This document shows, piece after piece, positions 1-5,380 of a stretch of 5,380 nucleotides of DNA; position 1 is the stretch's first letter; every line of letters starts with the position of its first letter. The notes below the pieces were generated by a model, which made no database searches, was not told the origin of the DNA, and saw only the letters and a list, made by a program, of their open reading frames with translations. The DNA comes from Actinobacteria bacterium UBA4719 (GTDB taxonomy: Bacteria > Actinomycetota > Actinomycetes > Actinomycetales > Dermatophilaceae): contig DHJN01000096.1 in assembly GCA_002404345.1 (NCBI GenBank), positions 21,347 through 26,726 on the forward strand, read 5' to 3'. A program made the position numbers and the translations under genes.

Positions 1-38
1 GGTATGGGACGCCCGAGACCTATCTGGACGCCTGAGCC

Positions 39-1103
39 TTATCCGCGGGTCGCGGTGACCCACCGCTGCAGCACAGCAGTAGCGCTTCCGTCATCGATCG
101 CCGCGCTGGCACGGTCCATCCCGGCCTGCAATGCAGCGATGAAGTCGGCCTGGCCCTCACCCCGGTCAGGCACGGTGAGCGCCAACGCAACCCCGGCGTT
201 GAGCACGACGGCGTCCCGCACAGGCCCCAGCGCGCCCGCGAAGACGTCACGGACGACCTGGGCGTTGGATGCCGCGTCCGCCCCTCGCAAGCTCTCCAGA
301 GGGTGCACCTCCAGTCCGACCCACGCAGGATCCAGGCTGTACTCGCGGACGACACCGCTGCGCACCCACCAGACCCTCGAGGTCGTGGAGATGGTGAGCT
401 CGTCCAGGCCGTCGTCGCCGCGGAAGATGGCAGCGTCCTTACCTCGTCGCGCGAACACACCGGCCATCAGCGGTGCCATCCGCGCGTCCGCGACACCCAC
501 CGCGGCATACGTCGGCTGTGCAGGGTTGGTGAGCGGGCCCAGGAAGTTGAAGGCAGTACCGATACCGAGGTCACGACGTGCCGCCGCGGCGTGACGCATC
601 GAGGGGTGGAACTGCTGAGCAAAACAGAACGTGATGCCGGCTTGCTCCACGACGGCGGCCACGTCCGCGGGGCCCAACGTCAGGTTGATGCCGAGCGCCT
701 CGAGGACGTCAGCAGAACCGGAGGAAGAGGATGCGGCCCGGTTGCCGTGCTTGACGACTCGCACCCCGCTGGCAGCCGCTACGAGGGCGGCCATCGTCGA
801 GATGTTGACGGTGTGGGCGCGATCTCCGCCAGTGCCGACGATGTCAAGCGTCGTCCCCTCAACGTCGATCCTGCTTGCGTGCGCCAACATCATGTCGGCC
901 AGTCCGCGCATCTCGTCGACGGTCTCGCCCTTTGCGCGCAAGGCCATGAGGAACCCAGCCACCTGCGCCGGACTCGCCTCACCGCTCATGATCTGGTCCA
1001 TGGCCCAGGCGGACTCAGTGGTACCCAGATCATGTCGGGAAAGCAGCGTGGTGAAGATCGTCGGCCAGGTCATCGCATCGCCGGCCGATGGCGGAGCCGT
1101 CAC
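39..1103 (-). CDS. trpD: Anthranilate phosphoribosyltransferase TrpD
   Basis: TrpD transfers the phosphoribosyl group of PRPP to anthranilate, the second step of the tryptophan branch, in the cytosol. The 354-residue product shows the family signatures in order: a helical N-terminal domain, the PRPP-binding GTGGD loop (residues 90-94), NIST (100-103), KHGNR (118-122), then [14 protein letters not shown] (125-138), the FNxLGPLTNP block (185-194), and the acidic Mg-binding pair D234-E235 in DGLDELT. The length is normal and the frame is intact to a TAA stop. The start chosen is a GTG at 1103, 3 bp after the stop of the upstream gene, which suggests translational coupling. An in-frame ATG at 1073 would give 344 residues beginning MTWPTIF and is equally plausible, since neither start has a clear Shine-Dalgarno. 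The product call is very secure; only the start is uncertain. Confidence 0.96.
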   Translation of the reverse strand: MTAPPSAGDAMTWPTIFTTLLSRHDLGTTESAWAMDQIMSGEASPAQVAGFLMALRAKGETVDEMRGLADMMLAHASRIDVEGTTLDIVGTGGDRAHTVNISTMAALVAAASGVRVVKHGNRAASSSSGSADVLEALGINLTLGPADVAAVVEQAGITFCFAQQFHPSMRHAAAARRDLGIGTAFNFLGPLTNPAQPTYAAVGVADARMAPLMAGVFARRGKDAAIFRGDDGLDELTISTTSRVWWVRSGVVREYSLDPAWVGLEVHPLESLRGADAASNAQVVRDVFAGALGPVRDAVVLNAGVALALTVPDRGEGQADFIAALQAGMDRASAAIDDGSATAVLQRWVTATRG

Positions 1104-1106
1104 CGG

Positions 1107-1631
1107 CTAGGCGCTGGTGCTGGTGTTGGTGGTCGAGGCGCCCACCCTGCGGCCGAGCTCGGCGACCGCGCCTGCCACCGCGATCGGGTCGAGCGGGTGT
1201 GGCACCGCCAGATCGGCCTGGGACCACGCAGCCAGCCAGCCGTCCTGCGGCCGTCCGGTCAGCACCAGCACCGGTGGGCAGCTGAAGATCTCGTTCTTGA
1301 GCTGGCGGCACAGTCCGAGACCACCCGTGGGCGCCGCCTCACCGTCCAGCACCAGCAGGTCGAACTCTCCGGTCTCCACGGCCTCGATCACGGCGGCCGC
1401 TGTGGCGCACTCGCGCCACGTGGTCACCTCGACGTCGCGCGCAGGCCGACGACCGACCGCAACACGCACAGCGTCGCGGGTTGCGATGTCGTCGCTGTAG
1501 AGCAGTACCGACAGTTGGTATGGGGTACCCGACGATGCCGGGTCGGCGGAAGAGGACGACGGTCGGCGTGCGGAGCCGGTCGGAGCCGAGCCTGCACTAG
1601 AAGGGGTCGGCGTAGCGTGCGAATCGGTCAT
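1107..1631 (-). CDS. Stand-alone receiver-like (CheY-fold) protein, atypical
   Basis: The 174-residue product has a Ser/Pro/Ala-rich, probably disordered N-terminus (about 1-37) followed by one domain that reads as a response-regulator receiver. Strand 1 is LSVLLYSDD with an acidic pair at D47-D48, strand 3 is FDLLVLD with the candidate phospho-acceptor D96, and strand 4 is VLVLTG with T125. The usual Lys before Pro is replaced: the segment reads AVPHPLDP, with H145 where K is expected. It ends in a short Thr/Ser/Asn-rich tail, with no DNA-binding or enzymatic output domain. The role is unknown; it could be a single-domain receiver or a phosphorylation-independent pseudo-receiver. It lies between trpD and ctaE, probably co-transcribed with trpD. 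I chose ATG 1631; a GTG at 1673 would add 14 residues that look non-coding. The receiver fold is inferred from motif spacing only. Confidence 0.8.
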   Translation of the reverse strand: MTDSHATPTPSSAGSAPTGSARRPSSSSADPASSGTPYQLSVLLYSDDIATRDAVRVAVGRRPARDVEVTTWRECATAAAVIEAVETGEFDLLVLDGEAAPTGGLGLCRQLKNEIFSCPPVLVLTGRPQDGWLAAWSQADLAVPHPLDPIAVAGAVAELGRRVGASTTNTSTSA

Positions 1632-1718
1632 ATGGCAGATGGTACCGGTGCCTCTTTTCGTGCGGCGGCACACCCATCCACGGTTTGCTAATGCAATACG
1701 AACCCGGATAGGGCAATA
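1632..1718. promoter_or_regulatory. Divergent intergenic spacer, presumed promoter region
   Basis: This spacer separates the leftward receiver-trpD pair from the rightward ctaE-qcrCAB run, so promoters for both units most likely lie here or just inside the flanking genes. It is visibly more AT-rich near ctaE than the coding sequence around it. On the minus strand a TANNNT-type hexamer, TACCAT (1644-1639), ends 7 nt before the ATG at 1631. With no Shine-Dalgarno for that gene, this would fit a leaderless transcript, but no convincing -35 accompanies it. On the plus strand I could not find a good -35/-10 pair. A short inverted repeat, TTGC-TAAT-GCAA (1686-1697), is too small to call an operator. 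Confidence 0.4.
1710..1713 (+). promoter_or_regulatory. Probable ribosome binding site of ctaE
   Basis: AGGG, within GGATAGGG, lies 5 nt before the ATG at 1719. It supports that start over the in-frame GTG three codons later. The match to the anti-Shine-Dalgarno is modest. Confidence 0.45.
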
Positions 1719-2393
1719 ATGGCGCCTGTGGCGACCGCATCCGCAGTTAAGTCAAGCAGCCCGAGCCCCTCCTCGGGCCCCATACCCGGCCATGGCCCGG
1801 TGACGCGACCCAACATGGTGGCTGTGGGGACCATCGTGTGGCTGGCCAGCGAGCTGATGTTCTTCGCGGGTCTGTTCGCGATGTACTTCACGATCCGCTC
1901 GGTCTCCCCGGGGCTGTGGGGGGAGCGGACGGACCTTCTCAACGTCCCCTTCGCGACCGGCAACACGATGATGCTGGTCATCTCCTCGGTGTGGTGCCAG
2001 CTCGGCGTCTTCAAGGCAGAGCACGGCCAGCCGGCGCGCACCGGCTCGTTGCTGCGGTTCAGGCAATGGGGCATGCGCGAGTGGTACGTCCTGACCTACA
2101 TCTTCGGCTCCATCTTCATCGCCGGTCAGGTCACCGAGTACGCCCGCCTGATCCATGACGGAGTGACCATCTCCTCCGACGCCTACGGCTCGGTCTTCTA
2201 CCTCACCACCGGCTTCCACGGCCTGCACGTCACCGGTGGCCTGATCGCCATCCTGCTGATCATCGGGCGGACCTTCACGACCCGTCGCTACACTCACGCC
2301 CAAGCCACCGGCGCCGTCGTGACGTCGTACTACTGGCACTTCGTCGACGTCGTGTGGATTGCCCTGTTCTCCACGATCTATCTGCTCAAGTGA
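1719..2393 (+). CDS. ctaE: Cytochrome c oxidase subunit III (aa3-type), CtaE
   Basis: This is subunit III of the heme-copper (aa3) terminal oxidase in the cytoplasmic membrane; it binds no redox metal and is thought to stabilise the core and support proton uptake. The 224-residue protein has a 30-residue Ser/Pro-rich N-terminus and five hydrophobic segments (about 33-58, 76-98, 122-141, 157-183 and 200-222), the five-helix form found in bacteria. Family motifs are [17 protein letters not shown] with E45 in helix [13 protein letters not shown] (164-175) in helix IV and [10 protein letters not shown] (204-213) in helix V. Length and ends look complete. It is the first gene of the rightward run, and qcrC follows after 46 nt. 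Placement beside the bcc genes fits the actinobacterial supercomplex, where cytochrome cc passes electrons directly to this oxidase. The other oxidase subunits are not in the window. Confidence 0.96.
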   Translation: MAPVATASAVKSSSPSPSSGPIPGHGPVTRPNMVAVGTIVWLASELMFFAGLFAMYFTIRSVSPGLWGERTDLLNVPFATGNTMMLVISSVWCQLGVFKAEHGQPARTGSLLRFRQWGMREWYVLTYIFGSIFIAGQVTEYARLIHDGVTISSDAYGSVFYLTTGFHGLHVTGGLIAILLIIGRTFTTRRYTHAQATGAVVTSYYWHFVDVVWIALFSTIYLLK

Positions 2394-2428
2394 TGCACCT
2401 CTTCTCCCGCGGCGTCCGCACCGAAGAC

Positions 2429-2432
2429 AGGA
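2429..2432 (+). promoter_or_regulatory. Ribosome binding site deciding the GTG start of qcrC
   Basis: AGGA lies 7 nt before the GTG at 2440. The frame is open further upstream, into the end of ctaE, but that stretch encodes an Arg/Pro-rich peptide unlike a secretion signal. This site and the following hydrophobic segment fix the start at 2440. Confidence 0.65.
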
Positions 2433-2439
2433 ACATCCC

Positions 2440-3222
2440 GTGAACGCACTGGCCTCCCATCGCCGTCATCCGGCCGCGATCGCGATCCTGCTGCTGTTCG
2501 GGCTTGTCGCCACCGGAGGGCTCTACTCCCTGCTGGCCCCCAAACCCGCGCAGGCCGCTGTGGCAACTGCAGGGGACGTGAACGCCGGCAAGAAGCTGTT
2601 CCTGGCCAACTGCGCCACCTGCCACGGCCTCACGGGCTTGGGCGGCCTGATCGGCCCCAACCTGGCTGGCGTAGGCGCCGCATCGGTTGACTTCCAGGTC
2701 GGCACCGGCCGTATGCCGCCCACCGGGCCCACGATCCAGGCCGCCCGCAACAAGAACGTCAAGTTCTCCGACGAGCAGATCGCGTCGCTGGATGCGTACG
2801 TGGCCTCGCTCGCCCCCGGCCCGTCGATTCCCGATGACCAGCAAGCCAAGGGCGATGGCAACGTCGCCCACGGCAACGAGCTGTTCAAGGTCAACTGTGC
2901 GATGTGCCACAACTTCGCCGGCTCGGGGGGCGCGCTGACCCTTGGCAAGTTCGCACCAAGCTTGCGGAACGTCACCGGCAAGCACATCTTCGAGGCCATG
3001 CTGACCGGGCCTCAGTCGATGCCGGTCTTCAGCAACAACAACCTGTCCGCCGCTGACAAGAACGACGTCATCAGCTACCTGCACGAGCTCGACAAGAACC
3101 AGAACCCGGGCGGCTTGAGCCTGGGCAACCTCGGGCCGGTCTCCGAGGGGATGTTCATCTGGATCTTCGGCATGGGTCTGATGATCGCCGCGGCTGTCTG
3201 GCTCGGCTCAAAGGCCGCGTGA
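2440..3222 (+). CDS. qcrC: Cytochrome bc1 complex di-heme cytochrome c subunit QcrC
   Basis: QcrC is the cytochrome cc subunit of the menaquinol:cytochrome c reductase. It takes electrons from the Rieske cluster and hands them to the aa3 oxidase on the outer face of the membrane. The 260-residue product starts at GTG with a basic stretch (SHRRH), then a hydrophobic segment (about 11-33) ending in AQAA near 37-40, which is a signal peptide or N-terminal anchor. Two heme c domains follow: CATCH (58-62) with candidate axial Met M92 in GRMPP, and CAMCH (153-157) with candidate M194 in QSMPVF. A C-terminal membrane segment (about 238-255) anchors the protein. Two CXXCH sites in one chain with a C-terminal anchor is the actinobacterial arrangement that replaces a separate mobile cytochrome c. 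Length is as expected. It lies between ctaE and qcrA. Confidence 0.96.
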   Translation: MNALASHRRHPAAIAILLLFGLVATGGLYSLLAPKPAQAAVATAGDVNAGKKLFLANCATCHGLTGLGGLIGPNLAGVGAASVDFQVGTGRMPPTGPTIQAARNKNVKFSDEQIASLDAYVASLAPGPSIPDDQQAKGDGNVAHGNELFKVNCAMCHNFAGSGGALTLGKFAPSLRNVTGKHIFEAMLTGPQSMPVFSNNNLSAADKNDVISYLHELDKNQNPGGLSLGNLGPVSEGMFIWIFGMGLMIAAAVWLGSKAA

Positions 3223-3252
3223 CCTGATGCGATGCTCCGGCGACGACATGCG

Positions 3253-3282
3253 ACGCCATGGAATCGAACGCCATGGAATCGA
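3253..3282 (+). repeat. Perfect 15-bp tandem duplication in the qcrC-qcrA spacer
   Basis: The unit acgccatggaatcga occurs twice in direct succession (3253-3267 and 3268-3282), and period 15 continues for two more bases (ac). Each copy holds the palindrome CCATGG, so the two copies could pair as a 6-bp stem with a 9-nt loop. It lies in the 96-nt gap between the qcrC stop and the chosen qcrA start. The period is a multiple of three, so copy-number change would keep any reading frame through it. Function unknown; it may simply be replication slippage. Confidence 0.85.
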
Positions 3283-3318
3283 ACAGAAGAACTGCGAGTC
3301 GACGGGATTGATCACAGG

Positions 3319-4395
3319 ATGAACGAAAACGACAGGGAGCCCGAAGAGGCACAGGTAAGCCAGCCGGGCACCGCGGTGCGCCTCGACCAGGGGCACATCC
3401 AGGGCTCGGGCGGCATACCGGAGCGTTTCAGCAATCCCGGGGTACCCCCGCACGTGCACCGCCTGGCGGACATCGACGAACAGGCCGCCCGTCGTGCAGA
3501 GCGCCAGGTCGCGACCCTGTTCGGTATCTCGATGGTGGCCACCGTCATCTTCCTGGTCGCGTACTTTGCGATCGACCAGAAGACCTACCGGTTCATCCCG
3601 GGTATCGGGCAGGCGAACCTGTCCAATGTCGTCCTTGGTGTCACTCTTGGACTGAGCCTGCTGTGCATCGGTCTCGGCGCGGTCCACTGGGCCAAGACCC
3701 TGATGCCTGATGATGAGGTGGCTGAGGACCGGCACCGGCAGCGATCCTCGGACGAGGCCCGGGGCGAAGCAGTCGAGACGATCATGGCAGGTGGCGATGC
3801 CTCGCAGGTGGCTCGCCGTCCATTGATCAAGTACACGCTCGTCGGCGCCCTCGGTATCGTCTCCCTCCCGCCGGTCCTGCAGCTGGCCGGCAGCCTCGGC
3901 CCGCTTCCCAAGGCCGACCTGTCAACAACTTTCTGGCGCAAGGGAATGCGGCTGATGCGCGACCCAGAGCTGACCCCCATCAAGGCGAGCGAAGTCACCA
4001 TCGGATCGGTCTTCCACGTCATGCCCGAGGGCATCGACAAGTCCGAGCACCTGCTTGAGCAGAAGGCCAAGGCCGCGGTGCTGCTCTTGCGCCTTGAGCC
4101 AAAGGACATCAAGGTCCCCAAGGAACGCAACTGGGGTCACGAAGGCATCGTCGCCTACTCCAAGATCTGCACGCATGTGGGGTGTCCCGTGGGTCTCTAC
4201 GAGCAGCTGACCCACCATCTGCTGTGCCCGTGCCACCAGTCGACGTTTGACGTGACCCAGGACTGCAAGATCATCTTCGGTCCAGCGCACCGCCCGTTGC
4301 CGCAGCTGAAGATCACTGTTGATTCCGAGGGCTACCTGGTGGCCGACTCGCCGTTCCGCGAAGCGGTCGGCCCGAGCTTCTGGGAGCGCGGATGA
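3319..4395 (+). CDS. qcrA: Cytochrome bc1 complex Rieske iron-sulfur subunit QcrA
   Basis: QcrA carries the 2Fe-2S cluster that accepts the first electron from menaquinol at the Qo site and passes it to QcrC. The 358-residue product has a hydrophilic N-terminus with NPGVPPHVHR (39-48), membrane segments at about 66-86, 101-123 and 171-191, then an exported Rieske domain. Box 1 is CTHVGC (284-289) and box 2 is CPCH (303-306): C284, H286, C303 and H306 are the cluster ligands, and C289/C305 are the likely disulfide pair. Three helices instead of one are typical of actinobacterial Rieske proteins. ARRPLIKYTLVGALG (165-179), just before helix three, resembles a Tat twin-arginine signal. The frame is open back to an ATG at 3232, but that extension is repeat-derived, poor in G/C third positions and unlike the family N-terminus. 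The Shine-Dalgarno at 3319 is weak. Confidence 0.95.
   Translation: MNENDREPEEAQVSQPGTAVRLDQGHIQGSGGIPERFSNPGVPPHVHRLADIDEQAARRAERQVATLFGISMVATVIFLVAYFAIDQKTYRFIPGIGQANLSNVVLGVTLGLSLLCIGLGAVHWAKTLMPDDEVAEDRHRQRSSDEARGEAVETIMAGGDASQVARRPLIKYTLVGALGIVSLPPVLQLAGSLGPLPKADLSTTFWRKGMRLMRDPELTPIKASEVTIGSVFHVMPEGIDKSEHLLEQKAKAAVLLLRLEPKDIKVPKERNWGHEGIVAYSKICTHVGCPVGLYEQLTHHLLCPCHQSTFDVTQDCKIIFGPAHRPLPQLKITVDSEGYLVADSPFREAVGPSFWERG
4382..4386 (+). promoter_or_regulatory. Ribosome binding site of qcrB inside the end of qcrA
   Basis: GGGAG lies 5 nt before the ATG at 4392, inside the last codons of qcrA. Together with the 4-nt ATGA overlap of the qcrA stop and the qcrB start, it indicates coupled translation of the two subunits. 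Confidence 0.6.
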
Positions 4396-5380
4396 GCCCT
4401 ACATCCACACCGAAGGGCGCCGCAGGTCTGCGCGCCGGGGACGTCAAGCCGCAAACACGGGCACGAGGACCGAAGGCCAAGGCAGGCGGCCTCGCAGGCT
4501 GGGTTGATGACCGCACCGGTATGTCCAAACCGGTGACCTACCTGCTCAAAAAGGTCTTCCCTGACCACTGGTCATTCATGCTCGGCGAGATCGCCATGTT
4601 CTCGCTGGTCATCCTGCTGGTGACCGGAACGTTCCTGACCTTCTGGTTCGTCCCGAGCTCCGGCAGCGTGATCTACAACGGCTCCTACGTGCCACTCAAG
4701 GGCATCGCGATGAGCGAGGCGTTCAAGTCCACCGTCGACATCAGCTTCGATGTCCGTGGCGGGTTGATCATGCGCCAGATCCACCACTGGTCGGCCCTGA
4801 TGTTCACCGTCTCGATCATGGTGCACATGTTCCGGGTCTTCTTTACCGGCGCGTTCCGCAAGCCGCGCGAGGTCAACTGGGTCATCGGCACCGTCTTGTC
4901 CCTGTTGGCCATCAACGAGGGCTTCACCGGGTACTCCCTTCCGGATGACCTGCTCTCGGGCACCGGTATGCGGGCGGCTGAAGGTTTCATACAGTCCATC
5001 CCGGTCCTGGGTTCCTACGTCGCCTACTTCGTCTTCGGCGGAGCATTCCCGGGCGAGGCGATCATCCCCCGCCTCTTCACCGTCCACGTGCTCCTGCTGC
5101 CGGCCCTCATCGTCGGGCTGTTCACGGCCCACATCGTGCTCGTGGCCGTCCACAAGCACACCCAGTACCCCGGGCCGGGCAGGACGAACGAGAACGTGCT
5201 CGGTTACCCGTTCATGCCTGTCTACATGGCCAAGGCCGGTGGCTTCTTCTTCATCGTCTTCGGCATCACGACCCTGATGGCAGCCCTGGTCACCATCAAC
5301 CCGATCTGGTTGTACGGCCCCTACGACCCGTCACCGGTGACTGCCGGCTCACAACCTGACTGGTACATGGGCTTCGCCGA
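4392..5380 (+). CDS. qcrB: Cytochrome bc1 complex cytochrome b subunit QcrB (partial, 3' end outside window)
   Basis: QcrB is the membrane core of the reductase, with two b hemes and the menaquinol (Qo) and menaquinone (Qi) sites. The first 329 codons are present and the frame stays open to the window edge; family members are usually around 550 residues, so roughly the last 40 percent is missing. A basic N-terminus (to about 60) precedes helix A (about 63-87). Helix B carries H131 in MRQIHHW and H145 in MVHMF, and helix D carries H232 in TVHVLLLP and H247 in TAHIVL. These two pairs, spaced 14 and 15 residues, are the expected heme b ligands; the 15-residue spacing resembles b6-type proteins. 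GFTGYSLPDDL (177-187) follows helix C. PDWY (322-325) near the edge is the Qo-site motif, in its Asp variant instead of PEWY. The start overlaps the qcrA stop as ATGA. Confidence 0.96.
   Translation, partial: MSPTSTPKGAAGLRAGDVKPQTRARGPKAKAGGLAGWVDDRTGMSKPVTYLLKKVFPDHWSFMLGEIAMFSLVILLVTGTFLTFWFVPSSGSVIYNGSYVPLKGIAMSEAFKSTVDISFDVRGGLIMRQIHHWSALMFTVSIMVHMFRVFFTGAFRKPREVNWVIGTVLSLLAINEGFTGYSLPDDLLSGTGMRAAEGFIQSIPVLGSYVAYFVFGGAFPGEAIIPRLFTVHVLLLPALIVGLFTAHIVLVAVHKHTQYPGPGRTNENVLGYPFMPVYMAKAGGFFFIVFGITTLMAALVTINPIWLYGPYDPSPVTAGSQPDWYMGFA

Noticed and set aside
1..38. Search for a terminator or gene end downstream of trpD
   Set aside because: I see no stable stem-loop followed by a T-run and no supported coding end in these 38 bases.
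1110..1139. GGTGCTGGTG-type low-complexity tract at the end of the receiver gene
   Set aside because: It encodes the Thr/Ser/Asn-rich tail by repeated ACC/AGC codons; it is imperfect and short, with no sign of a functional repeat.
303..1691. 462-codon open frame on the plus strand, antisense to trpD and the receiver gene
   Set aside because: It lies wholly opposite two well-supported genes, crosses the end of one and the start of the other, and its protein is Arg/Gly/His-rich without recognisable motifs. Long antisense frames are common in GC-rich DNA.
1686..1697. Inverted repeat TTGC-TAAT-GCAA in the divergent spacer
   Set aside because: Four-base arms are too short to call an operator without a known regulator or conservation.
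2359..2439. Upstream extension of qcrC from an ATG inside ctaE
   Set aside because: The extra 27 residues are Arg/Pro/Ser-rich and would place a non-signal-like stretch before the secretion segment; GTG 2440 has a good ribosome site.
2386..3084. 232-codon minus-strand frame across qcrC
   Set aside because: It is antisense to a clear di-heme cytochrome c gene, and its Gly/Val/Asp-rich composition and lack of motifs fit a shadow frame.
3232..3318. Upstream extension of qcrA from ATG 3232
   Set aside because: The 29 added codons are partly a tandem repeat (TPWNR twice), only about half end in G or C, there is no ribosome site, and the family N-terminus aligns from about 3319. It is not strictly excluded.
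4572..5159. 195-codon minus-strand frame across qcrB
   Set aside because: Its extreme Asp/Glu/His/Gln content reflects the reverse complement of hydrophobic membrane codons in qcrB.

Overview
This window looks like chromosomal core-genome DNA from a high-GC Gram-positive bacterium (Actinomycetota). Three things support this: a strong G/C preference at codon third positions, GTG starts, and the gene set itself. A di-heme cytochrome c (QcrC), a Rieske protein with three membrane segments (QcrA) and a cytochrome b with a PDWY motif (QcrB), placed behind a cytochrome oxidase subunit III gene, are typical of the actinobacterial bcc-aa3 respiratory supercomplex. A position in or near the Micrococcales is my impression only; the window has no rRNA or other marker to fix it.

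Layout: two divergent transcription units meet at a spacer of about 87 bp near position 1632-1718. Leftward run a small stand-alone receiver-domain gene (stop at 1107) and trpD (anthranilate phosphoribosyltransferase, 39-1103), only 3 bp apart and probably co-transcribed. Rightward run ctaE (1719-2393), qcrC (2440-3222), qcrA (3319-4395) and qcrB (from 4392, cut by the window end). qcrA and qcrB overlap by 4 nt (ATGA). The order trpD / ctaE-qcrC-qcrA-qcrB also occurs in other actinobacteria such as Mycobacterium. The first 38 bases, downstream of trpD, hold nothing I can identify.

How the genes work together: QcrB oxidises menaquinol and, with the Rieske cluster of QcrA, passes electrons to the two hemes c of QcrC. 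QcrC then feeds the aa3 oxidase directly, without a soluble cytochrome c; CtaE is that oxidase's subunit III. The other oxidase subunits are not in this window. TrpD belongs to tryptophan biosynthesis and is a neighbour without an evident functional link.

I see no mobile element, CRISPR array, RNA gene or novel multi-gene system. The points most worth a second look are the receiver-like protein, which keeps the phospho-acceptor Asp but has His where receivers carry a conserved Lys and lacks an output domain, and a perfect 15-bp tandem duplication in the unusually long qcrC-qcrA spacer.
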